DNA from: RBC038 sp041390625
Lineage (GTDB): Bacteria > Chloroflexota > Dehalococcoidia > UBA2979
Assembly: GCA_041390625.1 (NCBI GenBank)
Contig: JAWKPM010000001.1
Location: 124,001-188,000, forward strand
Direction of reading: 5' to 3'
DNA: 64,000 nt
The translations under genes were made by a program, and so were the position numbers. A model generated the notes under the pieces. That model worked only from the letters and a program-made list of their open reading frames with translations, was not told the DNA's origin and did no database searches. Position 1 is the first letter of the stretch. Every line of letters starts with the position of its first letter. Positions 56,271 through 63,779 of this stretch are shown in pieces.

Positions 56271-58631
56271 CTATCCAGCGAGGCGCGCGGCCTCGTCGAT
56301 CTGTCCGATACGTCGGATGAACTCGGCCTCGGGCATGGGCGCGCCATAGGCGTTGCCCTGCACGGCGTCGCATCCGAGCGTGCGGAAGAAGCTCATCTCG
56401 TGGACGGTCTCGACGCGCTTCGCGACGGTTGCGAGCTGACGCTCCTTGGCGACGGTCACAGCCGCAGCGATCTGCTCGCGGGCGGCGGCGCTGCCCGTGT
56501 TCGACCAGAGATCGACCTTCACGGCGACCACGCCCGGCAGCTCGACTGCCTCGGCGGAGCCGCCCGGCGCCCAGAAGTCGTCGACGGAGACGCCGACGCC
56601 GAGCTCGGCAACGCGCTCGAGGACCGGCGCCAGCGCGGAGCGTTTGCCCAGCACTGACATCTCGGTGAGTTCGATCTCGAGGAAGCGGGCCGCGAGACCG
56701 CTGACGCGGAGCGCGTTCTCGATCGCCTCGACGAAGCCCTCGCTGGTGACCTGGCCAACCGTGACATTGACAGTGATGTGGAAGTCGGTCAGGCCTTCCA
56801 TCTGGCGCTGTCGCGCGAACGTGCAGGCCGTGCGCATCACCCACTCGGTGGCGCCCGGCAGCATCTCGAGGGCGGCAGCGCGCGTCAGGAAGTGGCGCGC
56901 GGCGGAGACCCCGCGCTCCGGGTCCTCCCAGCGCAGGAGCGCCTCGGCGCCCTTCACGCGCTGGCCGGTCACATCGAAGAGTGGCTGGTAGTGCAGTGCG
57001 AGGTCGTCGCGGTCGCTCTCGCCGAGGACGCGGGCCGACAGCATGGCCGGGGAGCGGCGCCGGCGGGGCCGAGAGGCGCGGGCCGCGAGGCGGCCACGCG
57101 CGCGCGCGAGGAGCTTCGGGAGCACGCGGATGGCGAGCACGGCCAGCGCCGCGAGCGCGCCAATCGTCGCGATGCTTGCCCACGGCAGGCCACCCGAGGC
57201 CTCGGCGGCGGGAGTTGCGGCCGGGGCGCCCGGCACCTCGAACGTCTGCTCGGCGAGCGCCGAGCCCTCGGACGTCTCGAGTCGCGCCTCGATGGACGCC
57301 CCGGCGGGGGCGTCGACGGTCACGCTGTCAGGGGCGCCGCTGTATGCCTCGTCGCCGTCGACGAGCACAGAGAACGTGGCCTCGGTGCCGCGCTGCACAC
57401 GGGCGGCAGCGACGAATTCGCCTTCGGACCCGGCCGGCTCGATGGTGAGCTGCGGCTCAAGCGTCGGGACGGTGACCTCGAGTGTGGTCACGGACGCAGG
57501 TGCACCCTCGACAGAGACTTCGACGGTCAGCGTCGCGGCGCCGGGCTGGAGGTCCCACGTGTCGATGGAGAACGGGGCGTCGGCCGGGCCCGAGGCGAGC
57601 TCGCGCCCCGCGAGTGAGATGGTTGCAACCGCGCCCTCCGGCGTGCCGGCGAGGCGCACCTGGAGCGTGCCGTCGGTGCCGTCGGACGTCGCCGCGGCGG
57701 TCAGCACGTCCTCGACGGTCACGGCGGTCGCGGCGGCGCCCTCGGCGCTGGTGACCTCGACGGTGTGCTCGCCGGGACCGAGCTCGACCGGCACCGTCAG
57801 CACCAGCGTCGACGGCGCACCGCCGAGGCCAGCCTGCACTGCCGCAAGGTCGGCCGGTGCGGCGCTTCGGTGAAGCGCGCCACCGCTGTCGTTGGCGATG
57901 CCACCGAGGAAGTTGAAGTCGTAGTCGAGGCCCATCGCGAAGGAGTGGACGGTCGCGCCGCTGGCGGCGACCGCAGCACGCGCGTCGGCAGCTGAGGAGC
58001 TGCTCACGCCGAAGTGCCAGCCGTACGTGAAGACGGCGAGCTCCCGGGGCGCAGTCGCACCCTGGAGCGTCGAGGCGGCAAGCGCCACGCCGTCGAAGAG
58101 GATGGAGTTCGTGCCTGCCGCGATCGCCTCGATGGAGGCCACGACGGCGGCGTGGTCGGTGGTCGGCGCGTGGGTCAGCGTCGCCTTGTCGCCGAAGACG
58201 ACGAGGCCGACGGCCACGTCGGCGGGCAGGTTCTTCACGAGCTGGGCGGCCGCCGCCTTCTGGTCCTCCAGCAGCGAGGTCGGCCCGAGGAACGTGAAGG
58301 CCGTGCTCGAGCTCGCCTCGATGGCGATCATCAGCGTCCCGCCACCACCGGCGGCCGAGGCGACCTCGATGGACGGCGTGTAGGGGGTGCCGTCGACGGT
58401 GACGAGCACGCTCGATGGGTCGGCGATGCCGGCGGCCTGGATGGTGAGTGTTTGTGCGGCCGCGTCGTAGGACGACGACTCGATGCGCGGCCCGGCCGCC
58501 TGGGCGGCCACGACGGCCGGCACCAGCGCGAGCGCGACGGCAAGCAGGAAGGACGCCGCGCCTCGAACGCGCGTGCGGCCGGACGAGTCCGGCTGCGGGC
58601 GCGGGGCGCGGGTCGGCGGCACTGTTGGCAT
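56271..58631 (-). CDS. vWA - transmembrane - EAL fusion with degenerate active sites
   Basis: A 786-residue protein from ATG 58631. A signal helix (about 27-46) precedes a von Willebrand A domain (about 85-275) and two beta-sandwich-like repeats (about 280-480, e.g. ELGPGEHTVEV, STLEVTV-type strands). A single helix (about 483-505) and a basic stop-transfer then lead to a cytoplasmic EAL domain (about 535-780). The vWA MIDAS is altered: IEASSST replaces DxSxS, and FTYGWHFG stands where the second aspartate belongs. The EAL keeps AEALLRW and LEIELTE but has DDFWAPG for DDFGTG and AKRVET for AEGVET, losing an active-site Glu. Probably a c-di-GMP-binding or signalling pseudo-enzyme with an extracellular sensor. 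Precedes the HDOD gene. Confidence 0.85.
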   Translation of the reverse strand: MPTVPPTRAPRPQPDSSGRTRVRGAASFLLAVALALVPAVVAAQAAGPRIESSSYDAAAQTLTIQAAGIADPSSVLVTVDGTPYTPSIEVASAAGGGGTLMIAIEASSSTAFTFLGPTSLLEDQKAAAAQLVKNLPADVAVGLVVFGDKATLTHAPTTDHAAVVASIEAIAAGTNSILFDGVALAASTLQGATAPRELAVFTYGWHFGVSSSSAADARAAVAASGATVHSFAMGLDYDFNFLGGIANDSGGALHRSAAPADLAAVQAGLGGAPSTLVLTVPVELGPGEHTVEVTSAEGAAATAVTVEDVLTAAATSDGTDGTLQVRLAGTPEGAVATISLAGRELASGPADAPFSIDTWDLQPGAATLTVEVSVEGAPASVTTLEVTVPTLEPQLTIEPAGSEGEFVAAARVQRGTEATFSVLVDGDEAYSGAPDSVTVDAPAGASIEARLETSEGSALAEQTFEVPGAPAATPAAEASGGLPWASIATIGALAALAVLAIRVLPKLLARARGRLAARASRPRRRRSPAMLSARVLGESDRDDLALHYQPLFDVTGQRVKGAEALLRWEDPERGVSAARHFLTRAAALEMLPGATEWVMRTACTFARQRQMEGLTDFHITVNVTVGQVTSEGFVEAIENALRVSGLAARFLEIELTEMSVLGKRSALAPVLERVAELGVGVSVDDFWAPGGSAEAVELPGVVAVKVDLWSNTGSAAAREQIAAAVTVAKERQLATVAKRVETVHEMSFFRTLGCDAVQGNAYGAPMPEAEFIRRIGQIDEAARLAG

Positions 58632-58807
58632 GGCACTACCTCGAGACGGTCTACGGCGGATGACCCCTCGGTCCATCAGATTGTCGACAAGTCGTTTGCG
58701 CGAAATAGGGGGGAGACCCCGATCCGAATCTGACGCCGATTGCGAGGCCGCCACGCCGAGACCATCAAGAACCGTGCCGATCGGTCCGAGAATTGAATGA
58801 GGACGTA
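58632..58807. other. Divergent intergenic stretch with palindrome
   Basis: Left part of the 347 bp gap between the vWA-EAL gene and the CpaE-like gene. It holds a perfect 10 bp palindrome TTGTCGACAA (58681-58690), an operator-like site about 50 bases before the vWA-EAL start, and is noticeably less G+C-rich (GAATTGAATGA at 58790-58800). I see no gene here and could not find a convincing -35/-10 pair. Confidence 0.45.
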
Positions 58808-58959
58808 GGCGGAGCCGGAGCGCCCGGTTCGACGTCGCATCCGACCCGTCGCCGGACGGCCTCACGGCCGGGCGCGCTCGAGCCGGCTCCGCCTCTCCCC
58901 TCCTCCCGGCCCTCGAGGCCGGGTGTACGCCTCGCGATCTGCCGACCTCGAGGGTCGGC
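58808..58959 (+). promoter_or_regulatory. Structured 5' leader of the CpaE-like gene: three stem-loops
   Basis: First a long cruciform: GGCGGAGCCGG (58808-58818) pairs perfectly with CCGGCTCCGCC (58883-58893), and inside it GCGCCCGG (58820-58827) with CCGGGCGC (58868-58875). Then CCCGGCC (58905-58911) with GGCCGGG (58917-58923), loop CTCGA. Then GCCGACC (58941-58947) with GGTCGGC (58953-58959), loop TCGAG. AGGAG (58968-58972) and the ATG at 58979 follow. Such successive hairpins before a gene suggest a riboswitch, protein-binding leader or attenuator; I do not recognise a known class. Confidence 0.65.
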
Positions 58960-58978
58960 CCACAGCCAGGAGATGGCC

Positions 58979-60169
58979 ATGACCAGCCCGCAGCAGCCAC
59001 TCCGCGTCATCCTCGTGAGCGCCGACCCCGACGTCACCGACGTCATGCGCGTCGCGATGGCGGACGCGCCCGACTTCGAGGTGGTGGCGGAGGCGTGGCC
59101 GGGCCTCGATGCCTCGCGCCGGGCCGAGCAGCTGTCGCCGGACGCTGTGGTCCTGCACGTCGAAGAGCCGCTCGTTGCCGCCGAACGCACGGTCGAGCTC
59201 ATCGGACGCTCGTTCTCGGGCGGCCTTTCGGTCGTGACGGGCGTCGAAGGCGTGGATGCGATGCGCCGCCTGATGAACGCCGGCGCCCACGACGTCGCCA
59301 CGATGCCCCTCGGTGACGACGGAATTCGCGACTCGATCCTCCGAGCCGTGCGCGCCTCGCAGCGCCGCTCGGGCGAAGGCTCTGCACAGACCGAAGCGGC
59401 TGCCGGCCGCGTGATCACGGTCGCCGGCCCGCGCGGCGGCACGGGGAAGACCACGTTCGCCACGAACCTCGCGGTGGACATCGCGCGCCGCGCAAACACG
59501 GCCGTCGCACTCGTCGACCTCGACACGATGTTCGGGACGGCCGCGCTGTCGCTCGACATCATCCCGCGCTCGACGATCGCGGACTGGATGCGCGAGCGGA
59601 AGGCGTACCCGAACGCCCCGGTGGCGCGTCACCTGAGCGAGCACCACTCCGGCGTCCGCGTGCTGGCCGTCCCGCCGACGGCCGACGGCACCCCGGACAT
59701 CGAGGCGGCGGACGTCGCCGACCTCGTGAGCGACCTCGCCGGCACCCATGAGTACATCGTCATCGACACGGCGGCCGGCTTCTCGCCGGTGACCGCCGCG
59801 GCCCTCGACCTCTCGACCTTCGCGTTCCTCGTGACGTGCCCGGAGCTGCCGGCGCTGCACGCGACGCGCGAGGTCCTGTCGACGCTCAAGGCGTGGGGGC
59901 AGGACCAGGAGCGCGTGCGGGTGGTGATGAACCACCGCGCGCAGGGCCTCAGCATCTCCGCGGAGGACGCCGAACAGGCCCTCGGCTGGCCGGTGGCCTG
60001 GGAACTCCCGTACGACCGGGCGCTGCTGCGTGCCGTCGAGCTCAACCAGTCGCTGGCGGACGTACGGCCTCGAGCGGACTACCTGCAACGCCTCGCGAGC
60101 GTCACGGCGCATGTGGCGGGCCTCGCGGATGTCGCGGCGCCGCGCAAGCGCCTGCTGAAGGTCATCTAG
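58979..60169 (+). CDS. CpaE/TadZ-like ATPase with receiver-like domain
   Basis: A 396-residue protein. The N-terminal about 120 residues have a response-regulator fold, but His60 (VVLHVEEPL) stands at the phospho-acceptor Asp position. From about 145 a ParA/MinD-type ATPase with GPRGGTGKTTF (150-160), where Arg152 replaces the signature lysine, then LVDLDTMFGTAALSLD and YIVIDTAAGFSPVT. This pair (pseudo-receiver plus atypical ParA) is characteristic of CpaE/TadZ, which places Tad pili in the cell. Start: ATG 58979 with AGGAG six bases upstream; ATG 58973 is a weaker alternative. The other Tad-like gene is 49 kb away. Confidence 0.85.
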   Translation: MTSPQQPLRVILVSADPDVTDVMRVAMADAPDFEVVAEAWPGLDASRRAEQLSPDAVVLHVEEPLVAAERTVELIGRSFSGGLSVVTGVEGVDAMRRLMNAGAHDVATMPLGDDGIRDSILRAVRASQRRSGEGSAQTEAAAGRVITVAGPRGGTGKTTFATNLAVDIARRANTAVALVDLDTMFGTAALSLDIIPRSTIADWMRERKAYPNAPVARHLSEHHSGVRVLAVPPTADGTPDIEAADVADLVSDLAGTHEYIVIDTAAGFSPVTAAALDLSTFAFLVTCPELPALHATREVLSTLKAWGQDQERVRVVMNHRAQGLSISAEDAEQALGWPVAWELPYDRALLRAVELNQSLADVRPRADYLQRLASVTAHVAGLADVAAPRKRLLKVI

Positions 60170-60202
60170 CGACCTCGACGACTCGCCTTCTGAACGAACG
60201 CA

Positions 60203-60233
60203 GAAGAGCCCGCCTCCGAGAGGCGGGCTCTTC
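60203..60233. terminator. Strong bidirectional hairpin between cpaE-like gene and cheR
   Basis: GAAGAGCCCGCCTC (60203-60216), loop CGA, GAGGCGGGCTCTTC (60220-60233): a perfect 14 bp stem with an AAG/CTT base, between two convergent genes. It lacks a long T run on the + side, but the stem is strong enough to end both transcripts. Confidence 0.75.
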
Positions 60234-60259
60234 AGTTGTGGGCAACTTGCGCCCTCGAG

Positions 60260-61066
60260 CTACGCGGCGCGCGCCAGCGTGCCCGTGCCCTCGTTGCGGT
60301 AGAAGTTGCCGGTCGTGCGCTTGAAGCCCTCGCCCTCGGCGCCCAGCAGCGCCTCGGTGGCGCCGATGAAGAGGTAGCCGCCCGGCTTCAGGGCCGCGCG
60401 GAAGCGCTGCGTCAGCGCCTCCTTGATCGGCTGGTCGAAGTAGATGGTCACGTTGCGGCAGAGGATGAGGTCGTAGCGCTCGCCGAAGCGGTCCTTGAGC
60501 AGGTTGAGCTCGCGGAACTGCACGCCGCGCCGGATGTTGTCCTTCACTTTGAAGCCGCCGGTCTCGGTGGCGTCGAAGTAGGCCTCACGGTCCTCGGCGC
60601 TCACGTTCTTCAGCGCAGACTGGACGTAGGGGCCGCCTGCCTGCGCCTTCACCAGCACGTCTCGATCGAAGTCGGTCGCGAGGATCGTCGAGGTCGTGCG
60701 GCGGCCCAGCCTGTCGAGTGTCATCGCGACCGAGTACGGCTCGTCGCCCGTCGAGCAGCCCGCGCTCCAGATGCTGAGGCGGTTCGAGCCCTTCATGAGC
60801 TCGGGCAGGATCTGGTCGCGCAGAAGCTGCCACTGGGGCGCGTCGCGGAAGAACTCCGTGACGTTGATCGTGAGCATGTCGCGCAGCTCTCGGAGGAGAT
60901 CCTTGTCGGTACGCAGCGACTCGATGAAGGCCAGCGGGTCCGTGGAGTTGCGGCCGACGAAGGTCTCGATGCGGCGGCGCATCTGACGCTGCTTGTAGGC
61001 ATCGAGGTCGAGGTCCAGCAGCTGGCCGATGCGCTTTTTCAGCTGCTCGTACGTTGCGTCGTCCAC
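60260..61066 (-). CDS. cheR: Chemotaxis protein methyltransferase CheR
   Basis: A 268-residue CheR: N-terminal helical domain (ATYEQLKKRIGQLLDLDLDA), then the SAM domain with SIWSAGCSTGDEPYS and LILCRNVTIYFDQP. It methylates glutamates of receptors. Start: GTG 61066 with CAGGAG upstream; the longer open frame is not supported by a ribosome site. Last gene of the che operon. Confidence 0.93.
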   Translation of the reverse strand: MDDATYEQLKKRIGQLLDLDLDAYKQRQMRRRIETFVGRNSTDPLAFIESLRTDKDLLRELRDMLTINVTEFFRDAPQWQLLRDQILPELMKGSNRLSIWSAGCSTGDEPYSVAMTLDRLGRRTTSTILATDFDRDVLVKAQAGGPYVQSALKNVSAEDREAYFDATETGGFKVKDNIRRGVQFRELNLLKDRFGERYDLILCRNVTIYFDQPIKEALTQRFRAALKPGGYLFIGATEALLGAEGEGFKRTTGNFYRNEGTGTLARAA

Positions 61067-61140
61067 CGTGTGTGCTCCTGTCGTCTGTGTTGCGATGCGG
61101 CGAACTGTGCGCGGATGGAACTCGATGTGGTGTGCGTCGG

Positions 61141-62208
61141 TCAGGCCGCCGCGGCGGCGAGCGACCGATCGACGATGGCGGTGGCGATGGCCTCGAGGGG
61201 CAGCTCGGCGTCGGCGAAGCCGGCGCGCGCCACCGACCGGGGCATGCCGTAGACGACGCAGCTCGCTTCGTCCTCGACGATGACCGAGCCGCCGGCGTCC
61301 TTGATGAGGCCCGCACCTCGGGTGCCGTCCGAGCCCATGCCCGTGAGCACCACGCCGAGGACGTGGCGGCCGTAGACGTCGACGACCGACTCCATCGTCA
61401 CGTTCGCGGCGGGGCGCACCCCGCACTCGGTGGGGCCCTCGTTGAGGTCGATGACGCCGGAGCTGTCGACGGTCATGTGGAAGCCGCCCGGCGCAAGCAG
61501 GACCTTGCCGGGAGCCAGGCGCGAGCCGCGCTCAGCCTCCTCGACCTTCACGTCCGACTCCTCGTCGAGGCGCTCGGCGAGCGACTTCGTGAAGCCGCGC
61601 GGCATGTGCTGGACGACGAGCACGGGGACGCCGAGGTCGGCCGGCAGCGAGGTGATGACGGTGCGGAGCGCCGGCGGGCCGCCCGTGGAGGCAGCGATCA
61701 TCACGACGTGGCGCTGCCAGCGGCGGAGACCGGCGCCGTGCGCGGGCGGCGCGAGACGCTTCGGGGCGACGCGGGGGCGGAGCCGCGCGTGCACGGCGTC
61801 GCGCACCTTCTCGGAGACCTCGTCGGCGATGGAGCTGGCGACGGAGATGCCGGAGCTGGCGGGCTTTTCGATGAAGTCGACGGCGCCGAGCTCGAGCGCC
61901 TGCAGGGTGGCCTGCGCGCCCGGGCCGGTGAGGCTGCTGACCATCACGACGCGCGTGGGCGCCTCTTCCATGAGGCGCTTCAGCGTGCCGAGGCCGTCGA
62001 GGCGCGGCATCTCGACATCGAGGGTGACGACGTCCGGCTTGAGGCGCTTCACCTGCTCGATGGCGTCAAGGCCGTCGACGGCGCGACCGATGACCTCGAT
62101 CTCGGGATGCGCATCGAGGCGCTTGGCGAGCACGGCGCGCACGGTCGCGGAGTCATCGACGACGAGGACCCGGACGGGCGCTGCCTGGTTCGGTGCGGGG
62201 GAGACCAA
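61141..62208 (-). CDS. cheB: Chemotaxis response regulator protein-glutamate methylesterase CheB
   Basis: A 355-residue CheB: receiver with D64 (VVTLDVEMPRLDG), linker, then methylesterase with the Ser (IAASTGGPPA, about 173), His (VVQHMPRGFT, about 199) and Asp (TGMGSDGTRG, about 295) triad. TTG start at 62208 with AAAGG seven bases upstream. 46 bp after cheY. Confidence 0.94.
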   Translation of the reverse strand: MVSPAPNQAAPVRVLVVDDSATVRAVLAKRLDAHPEIEVIGRAVDGLDAIEQVKRLKPDVVTLDVEMPRLDGLGTLKRLMEEAPTRVVMVSSLTGPGAQATLQALELGAVDFIEKPASSGISVASSIADEVSEKVRDAVHARLRPRVAPKRLAPPAHGAGLRRWQRHVVMIAASTGGPPALRTVITSLPADLGVPVLVVQHMPRGFTKSLAERLDEESDVKVEEAERGSRLAPGKVLLAPGGFHMTVDSSGVIDLNEGPTECGVRPAANVTMESVVDVYGRHVLGVVLTGMGSDGTRGAGLIKDAGGSVIVEDEASCVVYGMPRSVARAGFADAELPLEAIATAIVDRSLAAAAA

Positions 62209-62254
62209 CGGAGAGCCTTTCGTGGAGGGGAGACGCGGTCAGCGGGGCCCGCGC

Positions 62255-62611
62255 CTACTTCACGAGCTTCCAGAGCGCCTCCTCGATGCGGCTGGCGTCG
62301 AACGGCTTCACCACGAAGTCCTTCGCGCCGGCCTTGATGGCCTCCATGATGACCTGCTGCTGGCCCATGGCCGTGACCATCGCCACCTTGGCGGCGGGGT
62401 CGTGCGCGACGATGGCGCGCAGGGCATCGAGTCCATCCATCACGGGCATCGTGATGTCGAGCAGGACGGCGTCGGGCGTGTGCTGCTGGTACAGCGACAC
62501 GGCCTCTTCGCCGTTCTCGGCCTCGATCACGTCGTGGCCCAGCTCCTTGAGCAGGGACGCGCTTCGCATGCGCATGAACGCGGCATCATCCGCGATGAGC
62601 ACCTTCGCCAC
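62255..62611 (-). CDS. cheY: Chemotaxis response regulator CheY
   Basis: A 118-residue single-domain receiver: D8/D9 (LIADDAAF), phospho-acceptor D52 (AVLLDITMPVMDG) and a Lys in FVVKPFD (about 104). Start: GTG 62611 with GGAAGGAG upstream. Follows cheD by 44 bp. In che systems with CheC/CheD, phospho-CheY is dephosphorylated by CheC. Confidence 0.92.
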   Translation of the reverse strand: MAKVLIADDAAFMRMRSASLLKELGHDVIEAENGEEAVSLYQQHTPDAVLLDITMPVMDGLDALRAIVAHDPAAKVAMVTAMGQQQVIMEAIKAGAKDFVVKPFDASRIEEALWKLVK

Positions 62612-62655
62612 GTTCGGTCTCCTTCCGCCACGGGCTCCCCGCCCGAGGTCGTGTC

Positions 62656-63186
62656 CTACAGCAATCGCGCCGGCTGGCCGGCCAGGCTGACCGAGATCGA
62701 GCCGTCCACGAGCCGGAGGCGCACAGTGCGCCCCTGGGTGCCGCCTAGATCTTCGGCTGCAATTCGCAAATGACGAGCCGTCAGCAGCGACCGGGCGGCA
62801 TCGGCGTTGCGGTCGCCGATGTTGATGCGGCCCTCGAAGGCCGCGCCGCGGAGCATCGTTGCGCCGCCGGCGAGGACGATGCGTAGCCGCCTCGTCTGGG
62901 CGCCCAGCGCCTCGACGCCCTCGATCACGAGCGGGATCGCCATGTCGACGAACTTCGCGGTTCCGGGCGTGTTGCGCGCGCCGGTGCTGTCGGGCAGCAC
63001 CATGTGCGCCATGCCGCCCACCTTCGTGGCCGGGTCGTAGACGATGAAGGCCACACACGAGCCCAGCCCGATGCAGGTCAGCGTCGCCGACGGATCGGCG
63101 GACACGGCCCACTCACCGAGTCCCAGGGTCTGCTCGACTCCGGCGCGCGGCTCCGGTGTCGTCGGATCGACGACGGACAGCGTCAT
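62656..63186 (-). CDS. cheD: Chemoreceptor glutamine deamidase CheD
   Basis: A 176-residue CheD: catalytic Cys44 (IGLGSCVAFIVYD) and His61 (GGMAHMVLPDS), with LAGGATMLRG further on. It deamidates receptor glutamines and binds CheC. ATGA overlap with cheC (63183-63186). Confidence 0.93.
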   Translation of the reverse strand: MTLSVVDPTTPEPRAGVEQTLGLGEWAVSADPSATLTCIGLGSCVAFIVYDPATKVGGMAHMVLPDSTGARNTPGTAKFVDMAIPLVIEGVEALGAQTRRLRIVLAGGATMLRGAAFEGRINIGDRNADAARSLLTARHLRIAAEDLGGTQGRTVRLRLVDGSISVSLAGQPARLL

Positions 63187-63779
63187 GCGGCTGCCGCCGT
63201 CTCCACCAGCACGCTGAGCAGGTCATCGCTGGGCATGACGAAGAACATGCCGCTGATGACGCCCTCGGCGGTGGAGAACGTGGTCTCGGCGAGGTAGGTC
63301 TCATCGGCGTGCATGAGGATCTCTGCCGAGACGACATCGAGGAGCGCGCCGGCCATGTCGGCCATCACGGCCGGCGGCGAGGGCCGCAGGCTCAGGCCGG
63401 TGTGATCGGCGATCGCGTTGAGGAAGAAGGCACCGATGACGTTGCCCATCTCGCCCAGCGCCGAGCTCTCCATCTCGCCGATCTCCTTCGTAGTGCCGAT
63501 CGGCTGCATCATCAGCAGGTCGACGAAGGCGAAGGCGATGCGGGGGTCGTAGATGAGCATCAGGTGGCCATCGGCGGCGCCGCTCACCGTGAGGTAGATC
63601 CCCACCGCGGGGGCCTCGGGGCCGCCCACGAGCTGCGAGATCTGGCTCACCGGGACCTTGCGCAGGCCGAACGAGTCGACCTCGATCTCCTGGCCAATCA
63701 TCTGGGAGAGGCCGGCCATCGCATTCGTCGTGCCGATGCCGACGAGCTCGGCCCAACGGCTCAGAGCGAGCTCCTTCAT
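63183..63779 (-). CDS. cheC: CheY-P phosphatase CheC
   Basis: A 198-residue CheC with the usual two-fold repeat. The second active site is intact (E110/N113, ALGEMGNVIGAFF), whereas in the first (AELVGIGTTNA) Gly14 stands at the expected Asn position, so only one site should work. It removes phosphate from CheY and pairs with CheD. ATG start; its 5' end overlaps the cheA stop. Confidence 0.9.
   Translation of the reverse strand: MKELALSRWAELVGIGTTNAMAGLSQMIGQEIEVDSFGLRKVPVSQISQLVGGPEAPAVGIYLTVSGAADGHLMLIYDPRIAFAFVDLLMMQPIGTTKEIGEMESSALGEMGNVIGAFFLNAIADHTGLSLRPSPPAVMADMAGALLDVVSAEILMHADETYLAETTFSTAEGVISGMFFVMPSDDLLSVLVETAAAA

Noticed and set aside
58808..58959. Known c-di-GMP riboswitch (GEMM) in the CpaE-like leader
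   Set aside because: The conserved GEMM core sequences are not visible; the hairpins are perfect G+C stems without the expected bulges.
58632..59000. Upstream extension of the vWA-EAL reading frame to about 59000
   Set aside because: The added residues are Arg/Ser/Pro-rich without a signal peptide and would run through the leader hairpins of the divergent gene; ATG 58631 gives a proper signal sequence.
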